From an uncultured Christensenellaceae bacterium (GTDB lineage: Bacteria > Bacillota > Clostridia > Christensenellales > UBA3700), in NCBI GenBank assembly GCA_902373595.1, contig CABKMX010000019.1:1-10130 (forward strand): DNA of 10,130 nt, given 5' to 3'. Numbering within the stretch: position 1 is the first letter of the stretch; every line of letters starts with the position of its first letter. Positions 1 through 8,419 of the stretch are shown one piece after another. The notes beneath the pieces were generated by a model, which was not told where the DNA came from, made no database searches, and was given only the letters and a program-made list of their open reading frames with translations. The position numbers were made by a program, and so were the translations under genes.

Positions 1-504
1 ATATAAGAAAATATACCGCGAATTGAGCTCAAACAGCCCCGCGATGACGAAATTTTGCCCCAAAAACGTGTTGAGGCTGGCAAGATTTTCGATATGAACG
101 ACTCCGCACAGGTCGATTTTGAGCTCGTTCGCCCTCTCCGTGACCGCCTTCATCAGGGTTTTCCCAAGCCCTTTTCCGCGATATGCGCCGTCGACCATCA
201 GTCCGCTCGCCTCATAACAGGCGTCGACGTCGACCGCGCCGTTCGTGCTTTTGCGAATGCCGTCGGCGAGCTCTTTGGCATACTCCTCGTCGAGATCGAT
301 ATTGAAGGTGCCTACCAGCTTACCGCGGTCGCGCACGCCGAACGCCTCGCCTCCTTCCATCACCGCTTTGAGCTGTTCGTCGGTGTAGGGATAGAAGAAA
401 GTTTTGCGGCGCAACGCCTTCCTGCTTCTTGTCAGGAAGGCGTGCTCCTCTTCGTAATCTCCACCGGTCAGTTTGACGACCTCGAAGTTCACGTTCTCTT
501 TCAT
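1..504 (-). CDS. GNAT-family N-acetyltransferase, last gene of the arg operon (C-terminus cut by window edge)
   Basis: The frame opens with ATG at 504 and stays open to position 1, giving 168 visible residues with no stop. It shows GNAT (acetyl-CoA-dependent N-acetyltransferase) features. A beta strand (GLMVDGAY) leads into the acetyl-CoA pyrophosphate-binding loop RGKGLG at about residues 109-114. An IENLAS-type motif follows at about 138-143, with a hydrophobic C-terminal strand after it. The N-terminal third, with a FFYPYTDEQ stretch near residue 36, is presumably the substrate-specific part. The start overlaps the argF stop as ATGA and no good Shine-Dalgarno site precedes it, so translational coupling to argF is likely. 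Because the operon has argJ but no classical argA, a short-form N-acetylglutamate synthase supplying the acetyl cycle is one possibility. An amino-acid, polyamine or protein acetyltransferase is equally possible. The fold call is firm; the substrate is unknown. Confidence 0.85.
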   Translation of the reverse strand, partial: MKENVNFEVVKLTGGDYEEEHAFLTRSRKALRRKTFFYPYTDEQLKAVMEGGEAFGVRDRGKLVGTFNIDLDEEYAKELADGIRKSTNGAVDVDACYEASGLMVDGAYRGKGLGKTLMKAVTERANELKIDLCGVVHIENLASLNTFLGQNFVIAGLFELNSRYIFLY

Positions 505-1406
505 TGCGCGAGCAGCTTGACGAGCACCGCCTTTTGGGCGTGCAGTCTGTTCTCCGCCTCGTCGAAGATCTCGGGGTGGGACTCGATGACCTCGTCCGAG
601 ATTTCCTCTCCCCTATGCGCCGGCAGGCAGTGCAGCACCATCGCGTCACCCTTGGCGCACTTCATCAGCTCGCCGTCAACGCAATAGCCGGCGAATGCCT
701 TGCGGCGGATCTCCGCCTCTTTTTCCTGTCCCATCGACGCCCAGACGTCGGTATAGACGACGTCCGCGTCCGCCGCCGCCTCTTTGGGCGACGCGGTCAG
801 CTTGAACTTGTCGCCGTATTTTGCGGCAAAGTCGAGCACGGTCTTGTCGGGATGATAGCCGTCGGGGCAGGCGACGGACACCTGCATGCCCATCGTCAGA
901 CAGCCGACAATCAGCGAGTTCGCCATGTTGTTGCCGTCGCCGACATAGCAGAATTTGAGCGAGTCGAACGCGCCCTTTTGCTCGCGTATCGTCATCAAGT
1001 CGGCGAGGACTTGGCAGGGGTGCGCATAGTCGGTCAAGCCGTTGATGATGGGAATGCTGCCGTATTTGGCGAGGTCTTCGGGGTCGCTCTGCTTGAAGGT
1101 GCGGATCATGATGCCGTCGAGATAGCGCGAAAGCACTCGTGCGGTATCCTTGATCGGCTCGCCTCTGCCGATCTGAAGATCTGACGACGAGAGGAAGAGC
1201 GCCTCTCCGCCCAGCTGATACATTCCCACTTCAAAGGACACGCGCGTGCGCGTCGACGCCTTTTGGAAGATCATGCCGAGCGTCTTGCCGGCGAGCACAT
1301 GGTGGGTGATGTTGTGCTGTTTTTCGTATTTGAGTTGGTCGGCGAGGTTGAGGATGGACATGATGTCCTTGCCGTCAAGGTCCGCCATTTTGAGCAGATG
1401 TTTCAT
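501..1406 (-). CDS. argF: Ornithine carbamoyltransferase
   Basis: This cytoplasmic enzyme condenses ornithine with carbamoyl phosphate to give citrulline. The 301-residue product has the usual family length. It carries the carbamoyl-phosphate-binding STRTR motif at residues 51-55, the HPCQ motif at 129-132 and the ornithine-specific HCLP motif at 259-262. An SMG loop (in DVWASMGQ) is also present and supports ornithine rather than aspartate as acceptor. The start at 1406 is preceded by GAGGTG overlapping the argD stop, with a 9-nt gap between the genes, the widest in the operon. The stop overlaps the start of the downstream acetyltransferase by 4 nt. The biosynthetic role (argF rather than catabolic arcB) follows from its place among argGHCJBD; no arcA or arcC is seen. 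No carbamoyl phosphate synthase genes lie in the window. Confidence 0.96.
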   Translation of the reverse strand: MKHLLKMADLDGKDIMSILNLADQLKYEKQHNITHHVLAGKTLGMIFQKASTRTRVSFEVGMYQLGGEALFLSSSDLQIGRGEPIKDTARVLSRYLDGIMIRTFKQSDPEDLAKYGSIPIINGLTDYAHPCQVLADLMTIREQKGAFDSLKFCYVGDGNNMANSLIVGCLTMGMQVSVACPDGYHPDKTVLDFAAKYGDKFKLTASPKEAAADADVVYTDVWASMGQEKEAEIRRKAFAGYCVDGELMKCAKGDAMVLHCLPAHRGEEISDEVIESHPEIFDEAENRLHAQKAVLVKLLAQ

Positions 1407-1415
1407 ATTTTCACC

Positions 1416-2579
1416 TCAGTCTTTGAGTATCGAAGTCAAGATATCCATGCCCTTTTCGAGCGCGGCGTCGTCGATTGTCAACGGGGGCAGCAGCCTCACT
1501 CTGTCCTTTGCGGTCAGCACGAGCAGCCCCTTTGCGAGCGCCTTTTTCGCGATGTCCGCCGCCTTTTTGGTCTCGGGCAAGATGCCGACCATCATCCCGA
1601 GCCCGCTCACCGCCTTGACTCCGGGGCAGCCGTCAAGCCTTGAGCGGATATATTCTCCCTTGCGCGCCGCGTCGGCGAGCAGTTTGTCGTCCAGCCTGTC
1701 GACGACGACGTTCGCGCCGGCGCAGACGACGGGGTTGCCGCCGAACGTGCTGCCATGCATACCGGCGCCGAGCGTATTCGCGATCTTTTCGCCGGCGAGC
1801 ACAGCGCCTATCGGCAAGCCGCCGCCCAAGCCCTTGGCGAGCGTGGTGATGTCGGGCAAAATGCCGAAGTGCTGCGACGCGAGCAGCTTGCCCGTCCTGC
1901 CCATGCCCGTCTGCACCTCGTCGGCGACGAACAGTACGTCGCGCGCGCGGCACATCTCGTACGCCTCGGCGACGAAATTCGCGTCCAGAGCGACGACGCC
2001 GCCCTCTCCTTGCACGAACTCGACGACGAGCGCGCACGCGCCTTCAAGCGCGTTTGAGAGCGCGTAGAGGTCGCCTGCGGGCACATATTCAAAGCCGCCG
2101 GTGAACGGGAAGAACCATTTGTGGTAACCGTCCTGTCCGGTCGCGGACAGAGTGCTTATCGTCCTGCCGTGGAAGGAGTTGACGAGGGTGACGACCTTGG
2201 ACCTGCCGTCGCCGTACTTGTCGTAGGAGTATTTGCGCGCGAGCTTGATTGCGCCCTCGTTCGCCTCCGCGCCCGAGTTGCCGAAGAACACCTTGGCGTA
2301 GCCGGTGCGCTCGCACAGCTTTTGCGCGAGGAGCGCGCACGGTTCGGTATAGTAGAGGTTGGAGGTGTGAGTGAGCTTGTGCGCCTGCGCGGACACCGCG
2401 TCCGCCCATTCGTCGTCGCACCACCCGAGACAATTGACCCCTATGCCCGACGTGAAGTCGACATATTCGTTCCCCTTTTCGTCGCGGCAGATCGCGCCCT
2501 TGCCGCTTTCGATCAGCAGGTCGAAGCGCGCATAGGTGTTCATCACATATTGCCTGTCGGTCGATTTGATGTCTTTCAT
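1416..2579 (-). CDS. argD: Acetylornithine aminotransferase (PLP class III)
   Basis: This PLP enzyme transfers an amino group from glutamate to N-acetylglutamate semialdehyde, making N-acetylornithine. The 387-residue length is normal for ArgD. Class-III aminotransferase landmarks occur in order: SGIGVNCLG near 44-52, NSGAEANE at 101-108 (phosphate binding), FHGRT near 136-140, the cofactor-aspartate motif ADEVQTGMGRTG at 219-230, the Schiff-base lysine K249 in TLAKGLGGGLP, and GSTFGGNP at 276-283. Related families (GABA, ornithine or succinylornithine aminotransferases) share these motifs, but the location between argB and argF decides the assignment. The TGA of argB is one base before this ATG and no Shine-Dalgarno site is obvious, so translation probably depends on coupling to argB. 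Confidence 0.96.
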   Translation of the reverse strand: MKDIKSTDRQYVMNTYARFDLLIESGKGAICRDEKGNEYVDFTSGIGVNCLGWCDDEWADAVSAQAHKLTHTSNLYYTEPCALLAQKLCERTGYAKVFFGNSGAEANEGAIKLARKYSYDKYGDGRSKVVTLVNSFHGRTISTLSATGQDGYHKWFFPFTGGFEYVPAGDLYALSNALEGACALVVEFVQGEGGVVALDANFVAEAYEMCRARDVLFVADEVQTGMGRTGKLLASQHFGILPDITTLAKGLGGGLPIGAVLAGEKIANTLGAGMHGSTFGGNPVVCAGANVVVDRLDDKLLADAARKGEYIRSRLDGCPGVKAVSGLGMMVGILPETKKAADIAKKALAKGLLVLTAKDRVRLLPPLTIDDAALEKGMDILTSILKD

Positions 2580-2580
2580 A

Positions 2581-3432
2581 TCACTTGAACAGCGTGCCGA
2601 CGCCCTCGTTGGTCAGCATCTCGATGAGAATGGAGTGCGGTATGCGCCCGTCGATGATGATGGACTGTTTGACGCCGCGGCGCACCGCCTCGACGCAGCA
2701 GTCGACCTTGGGGATCATGCCGCCGCTTATGATGCCCTTGCGTTTGAGCGAGGGGACGTCCGAGACGTACACTTCGCCGATCAGGGTATCCTCGTCGTCC
2801 TTGTCCATCAACAGCCCGCGAATGTCGGTCATCAGCACGAGGTTTTCCGCGCCCATTGCCGCCGCGATACGCGCCGCCGCGGTGTCGGCGTTGACGTTGT
2901 AGACGTTGCCTTCGCCGTCCGTGCCCACTGTCGCGACGACGGGGATATATCCGCCTGCGAGCGCGTCCTCGATGGGACCGGCGTCTACGTCGACGACGTC
3001 GCCGACAAAGCCCAGATCCACCTCGCCCTTATGCTTTTCGCATTTGAGCATGCCGCCGTCTATCCCGGACAGCCCGAGCGCCTTGCCTCCGCTTTCGCCA
3101 AGCATCATCACGAGGTTTTTATTGATCTTACCTGCAAGGACCATCTGCACGATCTCGGCGGTCTCGCCGTCGGTATAGCGCAGTCCGCCGACGAACTCCG
3201 ACTTTTTGCCGACGCGTTTGAGCATCTCCGAGATCTCGGGGCCGCCGCCGTGGACGAGCACGACCTTGACGCCGATCAGCGACAGCATGACTATGTCGCT
3301 CATCACCGCGTGTTTGAGCTCGTCGCCGAGCATCGCGTTGCCGCCGTACTTGATGACAACGACCTTGCCGTTGTATTTCCTGATGTTGGGCAGCGCGTCG
3401 CTGAGCACGCGCGCCTTGCTTGCGATATCCAT
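2581..3432 (-). CDS. argB: Acetylglutamate kinase
   Basis: This amino-acid-kinase-family enzyme phosphorylates N-acetylglutamate with ATP, the first committed step once N-acetylglutamate is made. The 283-residue product has the nucleotide-binding KYGGNAM beginning at K28, the glycine-rich VHGGGPEI at 60-67, the substrate-site RYTD near 85-88, and the conserved NVNADTAAA followed by LMTDIRGLL. About 22 residues precede the first core strand. In known NAGKs such an N-terminal helix goes with the hexameric, arginine-inhibited form, and this suits an ArgJ-type cyclic pathway where ArgB is the usual feedback point. That regulatory reading is inference. An AGGA Shine-Dalgarno site lies 7 nt before the ATG, inside the end of argJ; the intergenic gap is 2 nt. 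Confidence 0.96.
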   Translation of the reverse strand: MDIASKARVLSDALPNIRKYNGKVVVIKYGGNAMLGDELKHAVMSDIVMLSLIGVKVVLVHGGGPEISEMLKRVGKKSEFVGGLRYTDGETAEIVQMVLAGKINKNLVMMLGESGGKALGLSGIDGGMLKCEKHKGEVDLGFVGDVVDVDAGPIEDALAGGYIPVVATVGTDGEGNVYNVNADTAAARIAAAMGAENLVLMTDIRGLLMDKDDEDTLIGEVYVSDVPSLKRKGIISGGMIPKVDCCVEAVRRGVKQSIIIDGRIPHSILIEMLTNEGVGTLFK

Positions 3433-3434
3433 GT

Positions 3435-4649
3435 TTACGTCCTGTAATCTGCGTTTATCTTGACATAGTCATAGGTGAGGTCGCATCCCCACGCGGTCGC
3501 CGACGCACCGCCGTCGCCGCATGTCACGTCGATCGTGACCTCGTCTTCGGACAGCACTTTCTTTGCCTCGTCCTCCGAAAATTCCACGCCGTTGCCGTCC
3601 TCGCAGACGGTGACCGAGCCGGCGCGCGAACACAATTTGACGCCCACCTTGGTGATGTCGCAGACGGCGTCTGCATAGCCGATCGCGCACAATATGCGTC
3701 CCCAATTGGCGTCCGCGGCAAACATCGCGGCTTTGAGCAGCGAACTGCATACGACGCTCTTGGCGATTGCCTTTGCGGACTTGACGTCCGCGCCGCCTTG
3801 CACCTTGCACTCGACCAGCCTCGTCGCGCCCTCGCCGTCCTTTGCGATCGCGCGCGACACGCGCGTCATCACCGAGAGCAGCGCCTCCTTGAACGTCTCG
3901 TAATCGGCTCCCTTCGCGTCGATGAGCGCATTTTCCGCCGCGCCGTTGGCGACAATCATCGCCATGTCGTTGGTCGAACTGTCGCCGTCGATGCTGACCA
4001 TATTGAGCGTGTCGTCAATGACCTCTTTGAGCGCCGCGGCGAGCATTTCGGGCACAATTGCGACGTCGGAAGTGACGAAACAGAGCAGCGTCGCCATATT
4101 TGGATGAATCATGCCGCTGCCCTTGGCGATTGCGCCTATGCGGCAGGTCTTGCCGCCAAGCTCGAACTCACAGGCGAACTCCTTCTTCACCGTATCTGTG
4201 GTCATGATCGCCTCGGCGGCGTCCGAACTGCCGTCCGCTTTGAGCGCTTTGACCAGCGCGGGCATCGCGGCGTCGATGGGCTCGATAGGCAGGATCTGCC
4301 CGATCACGCCCGTCGAAGCGACGATGACGTCGTTCTCGTCAATGCCCGAATCGCGCATGACGAGGCGGCACATGCGCTCCGCCTTTTGCACGCCGTCGGC
4401 GTTGCAGGTATTTGCATTGCCGCTGTTGCAGACTATCGCACGCGCGTAACCATCGGCGATATGCGCCTTGGTGACCGCAATCGGCGCGCCCTTGACCTTG
4501 TTGCGCGTATAGACGCCGGCGGCCGCCGCGCGGCGGTCGCTGACGATGAGCGCGAGGTCGCGCTTGCTCTTGTTCTTTCTGATTCCGCAATGCACGCCTG
4601 CGGCTTTGAAGCCCTGCGGCGCGCACACGCCTCCCATGATTTCCTTCAT
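3435..4649 (-). CDS. argJ: Glutamate N-acetyltransferase (ornithine acetyltransferase), autoprocessed
   Basis: ArgJ transfers the acetyl group from N-acetylornithine to glutamate, releasing ornithine and regenerating N-acetylglutamate. Some members also use acetyl-CoA and so do the first step as well. The 404-residue length is typical. STGVIG is at 112-117, and the self-cleavage site lies in KGSGMIHPNMATLL. The expected cut is between A186 and T187, with T187 becoming the N-terminal nucleophile of the beta chain. The protein ends in the family's characteristic KINADYRT. The start codon is one base after the argC TGA and lacks a clear Shine-Dalgarno site. Whether this ArgJ is mono- or bifunctional cannot be told from sequence by eye, and this matters for the role of the terminal acetyltransferase gene. 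Confidence 0.96.
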   Translation of the reverse strand: MKEIMGGVCAPQGFKAAGVHCGIRKNKSKRDLALIVSDRRAAAAGVYTRNKVKGAPIAVTKAHIADGYARAIVCNSGNANTCNADGVQKAERMCRLVMRDSGIDENDVIVASTGVIGQILPIEPIDAAMPALVKALKADGSSDAAEAIMTTDTVKKEFACEFELGGKTCRIGAIAKGSGMIHPNMATLLCFVTSDVAIVPEMLAAALKEVIDDTLNMVSIDGDSSTNDMAMIVANGAAENALIDAKGADYETFKEALLSVMTRVSRAIAKDGEGATRLVECKVQGGADVKSAKAIAKSVVCSSLLKAAMFAADANWGRILCAIGYADAVCDITKVGVKLCSRAGSVTVCEDGNGVEFSEDEAKKVLSEDEVTIDVTCGDGGASATAWGCDLTYDYVKINADYRT

Positions 4650-4650
4650 C

Positions 4651-5682
4651 TCAAAACGCGGGCGGAACGAGGTCCAATCCGCTCTCCTCCTTGATTCCGA
4701 ACATCAAATTCATATTCTGTATCGCCTGACCTGCGGCGCCCTTGACCATGTTGTCGATTGCGCTCGTAATCACCGCCTTGCGGGCGTGAGCGTCGACAAA
4801 CACGCCTATGTCGCAGAAGTTGGACGCCTTGACGTCGCGTATGTTCGCCGCCCTGCCGAGAGGCAGCACACGGACGAACTTTTCGCCGCGATAGAAGTCG
4901 GAATACAGCTTGTGCAGCTCCTCCGCGGTGACGTCCGCCGTAAGATCGAAATACATCGTCGTCTCAATGCCCCTGTTGACGGGCAAAAGGTGCGGCACGA
5001 AGGTCACCGTGACCTCTTCCCCTGCCAATGCGGACAGCGTCTGCTCCATCTCGGGCGTATGCCTGTGCGCCGCCGCCTTGTAGGCGGAAAACGCCTCGTT
5101 GCAATTGGGATAGTGCGTGGTGTCCGAAAGCCCTCTGCCCGAGCCCGTCACGCCCGACTTGCTGTCGACGACGACCGAGCCGGAGACGAGTTTTGCCCTG
5201 AGCAGTGGCGCGGCACCGAGCGCGACCGAGGTCGGATAGCACCCCGGGTTGCCGATAATCGGCTGCCCGTTGTAGAGCGCGCGATGCAATTCGGGGATGC
5301 AATACAGCGACTGCGCGTGCAAATCGGGGCGAAGATACGCCTTGCCGTACCACTTGTTGTACTCCTCTTCGCTGTCCAGACGGAAGTCAGCGCCGAGGTC
5401 GATCAGCTTTTTGCCCGCGGCGACGCACTTGCCGGCGAGAGCCTCGCTCAGCCCGTGCGGCAGAGACGCAAACACGACGTCGCTCTTCGCGACGACCGCG
5501 TCCTCGTCCTCGAGCAATATGTCGCATATCCCGAAGAGATTGGGATATACGTCGCTCAACTTTTTGCCTTCGAAGCTGACCGACGACGCCGCGACGAGCC
5601 GCGCCTCGGGATGAGTGCACAGCAACCTCGCGAGTTCCGCTCCGGCATAGCCGGTCGCTCCCACTATTCCTGCTTTTATCAT
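4651..5682 (-). CDS. argC: N-acetyl-gamma-glutamyl-phosphate reductase
   Basis: ArgC uses NADPH to reduce N-acetylglutamyl phosphate to the semialdehyde that ArgD aminates. The 343-residue protein begins with the Rossmann dinucleotide-binding motif GATGYAG at residues 8-14. It has SLPHG at 73-77 and the catalytic cysteine C148 in GNPGCYPT, with the partner histidine at about H208 in the HRHTPE motif. Length and motif order match the common bacterial type. The ATG overlaps the argH TGA as ATGA, a 4-nt overlap, so translational coupling is expected. Within the operon argC leads the block argC-J-B-D, an arrangement common in Firmicutes, here placed after argGH rather than at the promoter. Confidence 0.96.
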   Translation of the reverse strand: MIKAGIVGATGYAGAELARLLCTHPEARLVAASSVSFEGKKLSDVYPNLFGICDILLEDEDAVVAKSDVVFASLPHGLSEALAGKCVAAGKKLIDLGADFRLDSEEEYNKWYGKAYLRPDLHAQSLYCIPELHRALYNGQPIIGNPGCYPTSVALGAAPLLRAKLVSGSVVVDSKSGVTGSGRGLSDTTHYPNCNEAFSAYKAAAHRHTPEMEQTLSALAGEEVTVTFVPHLLPVNRGIETTMYFDLTADVTAEELHKLYSDFYRGEKFVRVLPLGRAANIRDVKASNFCDIGVFVDAHARKAVITSAIDNMVKGAAGQAIQNMNLMFGIKEESGLDLVPPAF

Positions 5683-7070
5683 TGTTCTTCGATCGGTTTC
5701 AACACCGTGTTCTTGATTTGCTCGATATGCTTTTTCACCGCCTGCGGCGCGGGACCGCCGACGACATTCCTGCCCTTGACGCAGGTGATGAGGTCGATCG
5801 CCTCATAGACGTCTTTGTCGAACAGTCCGCTCTCTTTGCGATAGTCCTCGAGCGGCAGCGCGTCCAGCGTCACGCCCCTCTCCACGCACAGCGCGACGAG
5901 CCGTCCGACCACGCCGTAGGCGTCGCGGAAGGGCATCCCCTTCTTGACCAGATAGTCGGCGCAATCGGTCGCGTTGATGAAGCCGCGCTTGCCGGCTGCA
6001 AGCATATTTTCGGGGAGGAACTTTGCCGTCGCCAACATCGGGACGATGATGGAAAGGCATTGTTTGAGCGTGTCGACGCTGTCGAACACCGCCTCTTTGT
6101 CCTCCTGCATGTCTTTGTTGTACGCGAGCGGCAAGCCTTTGAGCATCGTCAAAAGCGTCGTCAAATCGCCAACCGCGCGCCCCGTCTTGCCGCGGATCAA
6201 TTCGCAGATGTCGGGGTTTTTCTTTTGCGGCATGATGCTGCTGCCGGTCGCGTATGCATCGTCGAGTTCGACGAACTTGAACTCCCAGCTGCACCACAGC
6301 ACAATCTCTTCGGACAGTCTCGACAGATGGGTCATCGTCAGCGCCGCCGCCGAGCAGAATTCCACGCAATAGTCGCGGTCGGACACCCCGTCCAAGCTGT
6401 TCGCGCACGGCGCGTCGAAGCCCAGCATCTTCGCGGTGAATTCGCGGTCGATGGGATAGGTCGTCGTCGCGAGCGCGCCGCAGCCGAGAGGGCTGAAATT
6501 CATCAGCTCGAAGCAATTGAACATGCGCGTCATGTCGCGCTTGAACATCTCGACATACGCCATCATGTGATGCGCGAGCGTGATCGGTTGAGCGCGCTGC
6601 AGGTGCGTATATCCGGGCATCACCGTCTCGAGATTTTTCTCGGCGATTGCGACGAGCGTCTCGATCAGCTTGCGCAGCATGCCGCAGATTTCGTCTATGC
6701 GCTTGCGCAGATACATGCGCAGATCGACCGCAACCTGATCGTTGCGCGAACGCGCGGTATGCAGCTTTTTGCCCGTCGAACCGAGGCGCTTTGTCAGCTC
6801 CTCTTCGACGAACATATGAATGTCTTCCGCCTCGGGATCGATCGTCAGCTTGCCCTCGTCGATGTCGTCGAGGATAACGGCGAGTTCGCTCGCAATCTTC
6901 TTTGCGTCTTCGGCGGCTATGATTCCCTGCCTGCCCAACATCGAAACGTGCGCGATGCTGCCTGTGATGTCCTCGCGGTACATCGCGCTGTCAAACGACA
7001 CCGAACTGTTGAAGTCGTTGACCCTCGAGTCGAGCTCTTTGGAGAACCTGCCCTTCCAGAGTTTTGCCAT
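5679..7070 (-). CDS. argH: Argininosuccinate lyase
   Basis: ArgH splits argininosuccinate into arginine and fumarate, the final step of the pathway. The 463-residue product belongs to the fumarase/aspartase superfamily and has its three conserved segments. These are HTARSRNDQ at 104-112, the TH of YTHLQRAQP at about 154-161 (histidine near 156), and the signature GSSIMPQKKNPD at 276-287, which carries the catalytic serine. The KKNPD form of the signature and the argG neighbour favour ArgH over the related adenylosuccinate lyase or fumarase. The ATG shares one base with the argG stop (TAATG). An AAGGA Shine-Dalgarno site sits 9 nt before the start, inside the last codons of argG. Confidence 0.97.
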   Translation of the reverse strand: MAKLWKGRFSKELDSRVNDFNSSVSFDSAMYREDITGSIAHVSMLGRQGIIAAEDAKKIASELAVILDDIDEGKLTIDPEAEDIHMFVEEELTKRLGSTGKKLHTARSRNDQVAVDLRMYLRKRIDEICGMLRKLIETLVAIAEKNLETVMPGYTHLQRAQPITLAHHMMAYVEMFKRDMTRMFNCFELMNFSPLGCGALATTTYPIDREFTAKMLGFDAPCANSLDGVSDRDYCVEFCSAAALTMTHLSRLSEEIVLWCSWEFKFVELDDAYATGSSIMPQKKNPDICELIRGKTGRAVGDLTTLLTMLKGLPLAYNKDMQEDKEAVFDSVDTLKQCLSIIVPMLATAKFLPENMLAAGKRGFINATDCADYLVKKGMPFRDAYGVVGRLVALCVERGVTLDALPLEDYRKESGLFDKDVYEAIDLITCVKGRNVVGGPAPQAVKKHIEQIKNTVLKPIEEQ

Positions 7071-8296
7071 TACTTGTTGTCCTTTTGCCTTTGCTTCATC
7101 ATTGCCTGAACTTTGATCGGCAGACCGAACAGGTTGATAAAGCCCGCGCTGTCCTTCTGGTCGTAGACGTCGTCCTCGGCGAAGGTCGCGATGTCCTCGT
7201 CATAGAGCGAATAGGGCGAGGTGACGCCGGCGTTGATGATGTTGCCCTTGTACAGCTTGAGTTTGACGTCGCCGGTGACCGTCTGCTGCGTGCTATCGAC
7301 GAACGCGGACAGCGCCTCGCGCAGCGGGGTGAACCATTGTCCGTTGTAGACGAGGTCGGCGAACTTGACGGCGACGTGCTGCTTGAAATGCATCGTCTCC
7401 TTGTCGAGGCACAGCGTCTCCAACACCTCGTGAGCGTGGTAGAGAATGGTGCCGCCGGGGGTCTCGTAAACGCCGCGCGACTTCATGCCGACAAGACGAT
7501 TTTCGACGATGTCTGCAATGCCGATGCCGTTTGCTCCGCCCAGCTCGTTGAGCTTCGCGACGATATCGCTGCCCTTCATCTTGACGCCGTCGACAGCGAC
7601 CGGCACGCCCTTTTCAAACGAAATTGTGACATACGTCGGCTTGTCGGGAGCCTTTTCGGGGCTGACGCCCAGCTCGAGAATCTTGTCGTACATCGGCTCG
7701 TTTGCCGGATCCTCGAGGTCGAGCCCCTCGTGTGACAGGTGCCACAAATTCTTGTCCTTGCTGTAGTTGGTCTCACGGCTGATTGCGAGAGGCACGTTGT
7801 GCGCTTCCGCATAGTCAATCTCTTCGTCGCGCGATTTGAGGTCCCAAATACGCCACGGCGCAATGATCTTCATGTTGGGCGCGAACGCCTTAATTGTCAA
7901 TTCGAAGCGAACCTGGTCGTTGCCCTTGCCCGTGCAGCCGTGGCAGATTGCGTCCGCACCCTCTTGGAGCGCGATTTCGACAATTCTCTTGGCGATGACG
8001 GGGCGCGCAAAGCTGGTGCCGAGCAGATACTTGCCCTCATAGACCGCGCCCGCCTTGAGCGTCGGGAAGACATAATCGTCGACGAACTCGTCGGTGAGGT
8101 CGGCGATGTAGAGCTTGCTTGCGCCCGTCTTGATCGCCTTCTCTTCAAGGCCCTTGAGCTCTTTGCCCTGACCGACATTGCCTGCGACCGCGATGACCTC
8201 GCAGCCGTCGTAATTTTCTTTAAGCCACGGGATGATTATGGACGTGTCCAAACCGCCCGAATAAGCCAAAACCACTTTCTTTATCTTGTTTGCCAT
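7070..8296 (-). CDS. argG: Argininosuccinate synthase, first gene of the operon
   Basis: ArgG joins citrulline and aspartate with ATP hydrolysis to AMP and PPi, giving argininosuccinate. The 408-residue length fits the shorter bacterial type rather than the roughly 450-residue enterobacterial one. The ATP-pyrophosphatase (PP-loop) motif SGGLDTS is at residues 13-19, in the expected AYSGGLDTS context. The internal [13 protein letters not shown] segment is also family-typical. It is the promoter-proximal gene: an AT-rich control region with ArgR-type palindromes lies upstream, and an AGAGGTG Shine-Dalgarno site (complement of 8301-8307) stands 4 nt before the ATG. Its stop overlaps argH by one base. 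It is the last biosynthetic step but one and yet is transcribed first, so gene order does not follow reaction order. Confidence 0.97.
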   Translation of the reverse strand: MANKIKKVVLAYSGGLDTSIIIPWLKENYDGCEVIAVAGNVGQGKELKGLEEKAIKTGASKLYIADLTDEFVDDYVFPTLKAGAVYEGKYLLGTSFARPVIAKRIVEIALQEGADAICHGCTGKGNDQVRFELTIKAFAPNMKIIAPWRIWDLKSRDEEIDYAEAHNVPLAISRETNYSKDKNLWHLSHEGLDLEDPANEPMYDKILELGVSPEKAPDKPTYVTISFEKGVPVAVDGVKMKGSDIVAKLNELGGANGIGIADIVENRLVGMKSRGVYETPGGTILYHAHEVLETLCLDKETMHFKQHVAVKFADLVYNGQWFTPLREALSAFVDSTQQTVTGDVKLKLYKGNIINAGVTSPYSLYDEDIATFAEDDVYDQKDSAGFINLFGLPIKVQAMMKQRQKDNK

Positions 8297-8300
8297 AAGA

Positions 8301-8307
8301 CACCTCT
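8301..8307 (-). promoter_or_regulatory. Shine-Dalgarno site of argG
   Basis: The minus strand reads AGAGGTG four bases before the ATG at 8296. It supports that start codon and is among the stronger ribosome sites in the operon, as expected for its first gene. Most internal genes rely on overlapping or adjacent stop and start codons. Confidence 0.75.
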
Positions 8308-8355
8308 CAAAGTTGATATTGATATATTAGTACAATGCGCGTCCAAAAGCAAGCG

Positions 8356-8389
8356 TTTGAATACAATTTTTTATAAATATTCAAAATTG
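8356..8389. repeat. AT-rich inverted repeats in the predicted argG leader
   Basis: Two interleaved inverted repeats lie here. TTTGAATA (8356-8363) pairs with TATTCAAA (8378-8385), and CAATTTT (8364-8370) pairs with AAAATTG (8383-8389). TTTGAAT and ATTCAAA each match one half of the known ARG-box consensus (TNTGAAT and ATTCANA), but they are too far apart for one standard 18-bp box. They could be two degenerate ArgR boxes (8356-8373 and 8368-8385), each with one good half. They could also be a weak RNA hairpin in the leader, or chance in AT-rich DNA. Confidence 0.4.
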
Positions 8390-8419
8390 CTCGCTAATGC
8401 GCGTTTAATTATTCATTAC

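Noticed and set aside
3420..7109. Long plus-strand open frames (for example 3420-4694, 4546-5808 and 5682-7109) opposite argJ, argC and argH
   Set aside because: Their translations are low-complexity in style, rich in Arg, Ala, His and Asp, and lack any family motif. They mirror the codon bias of the real minus-strand genes, all of which have full catalytic motifs.
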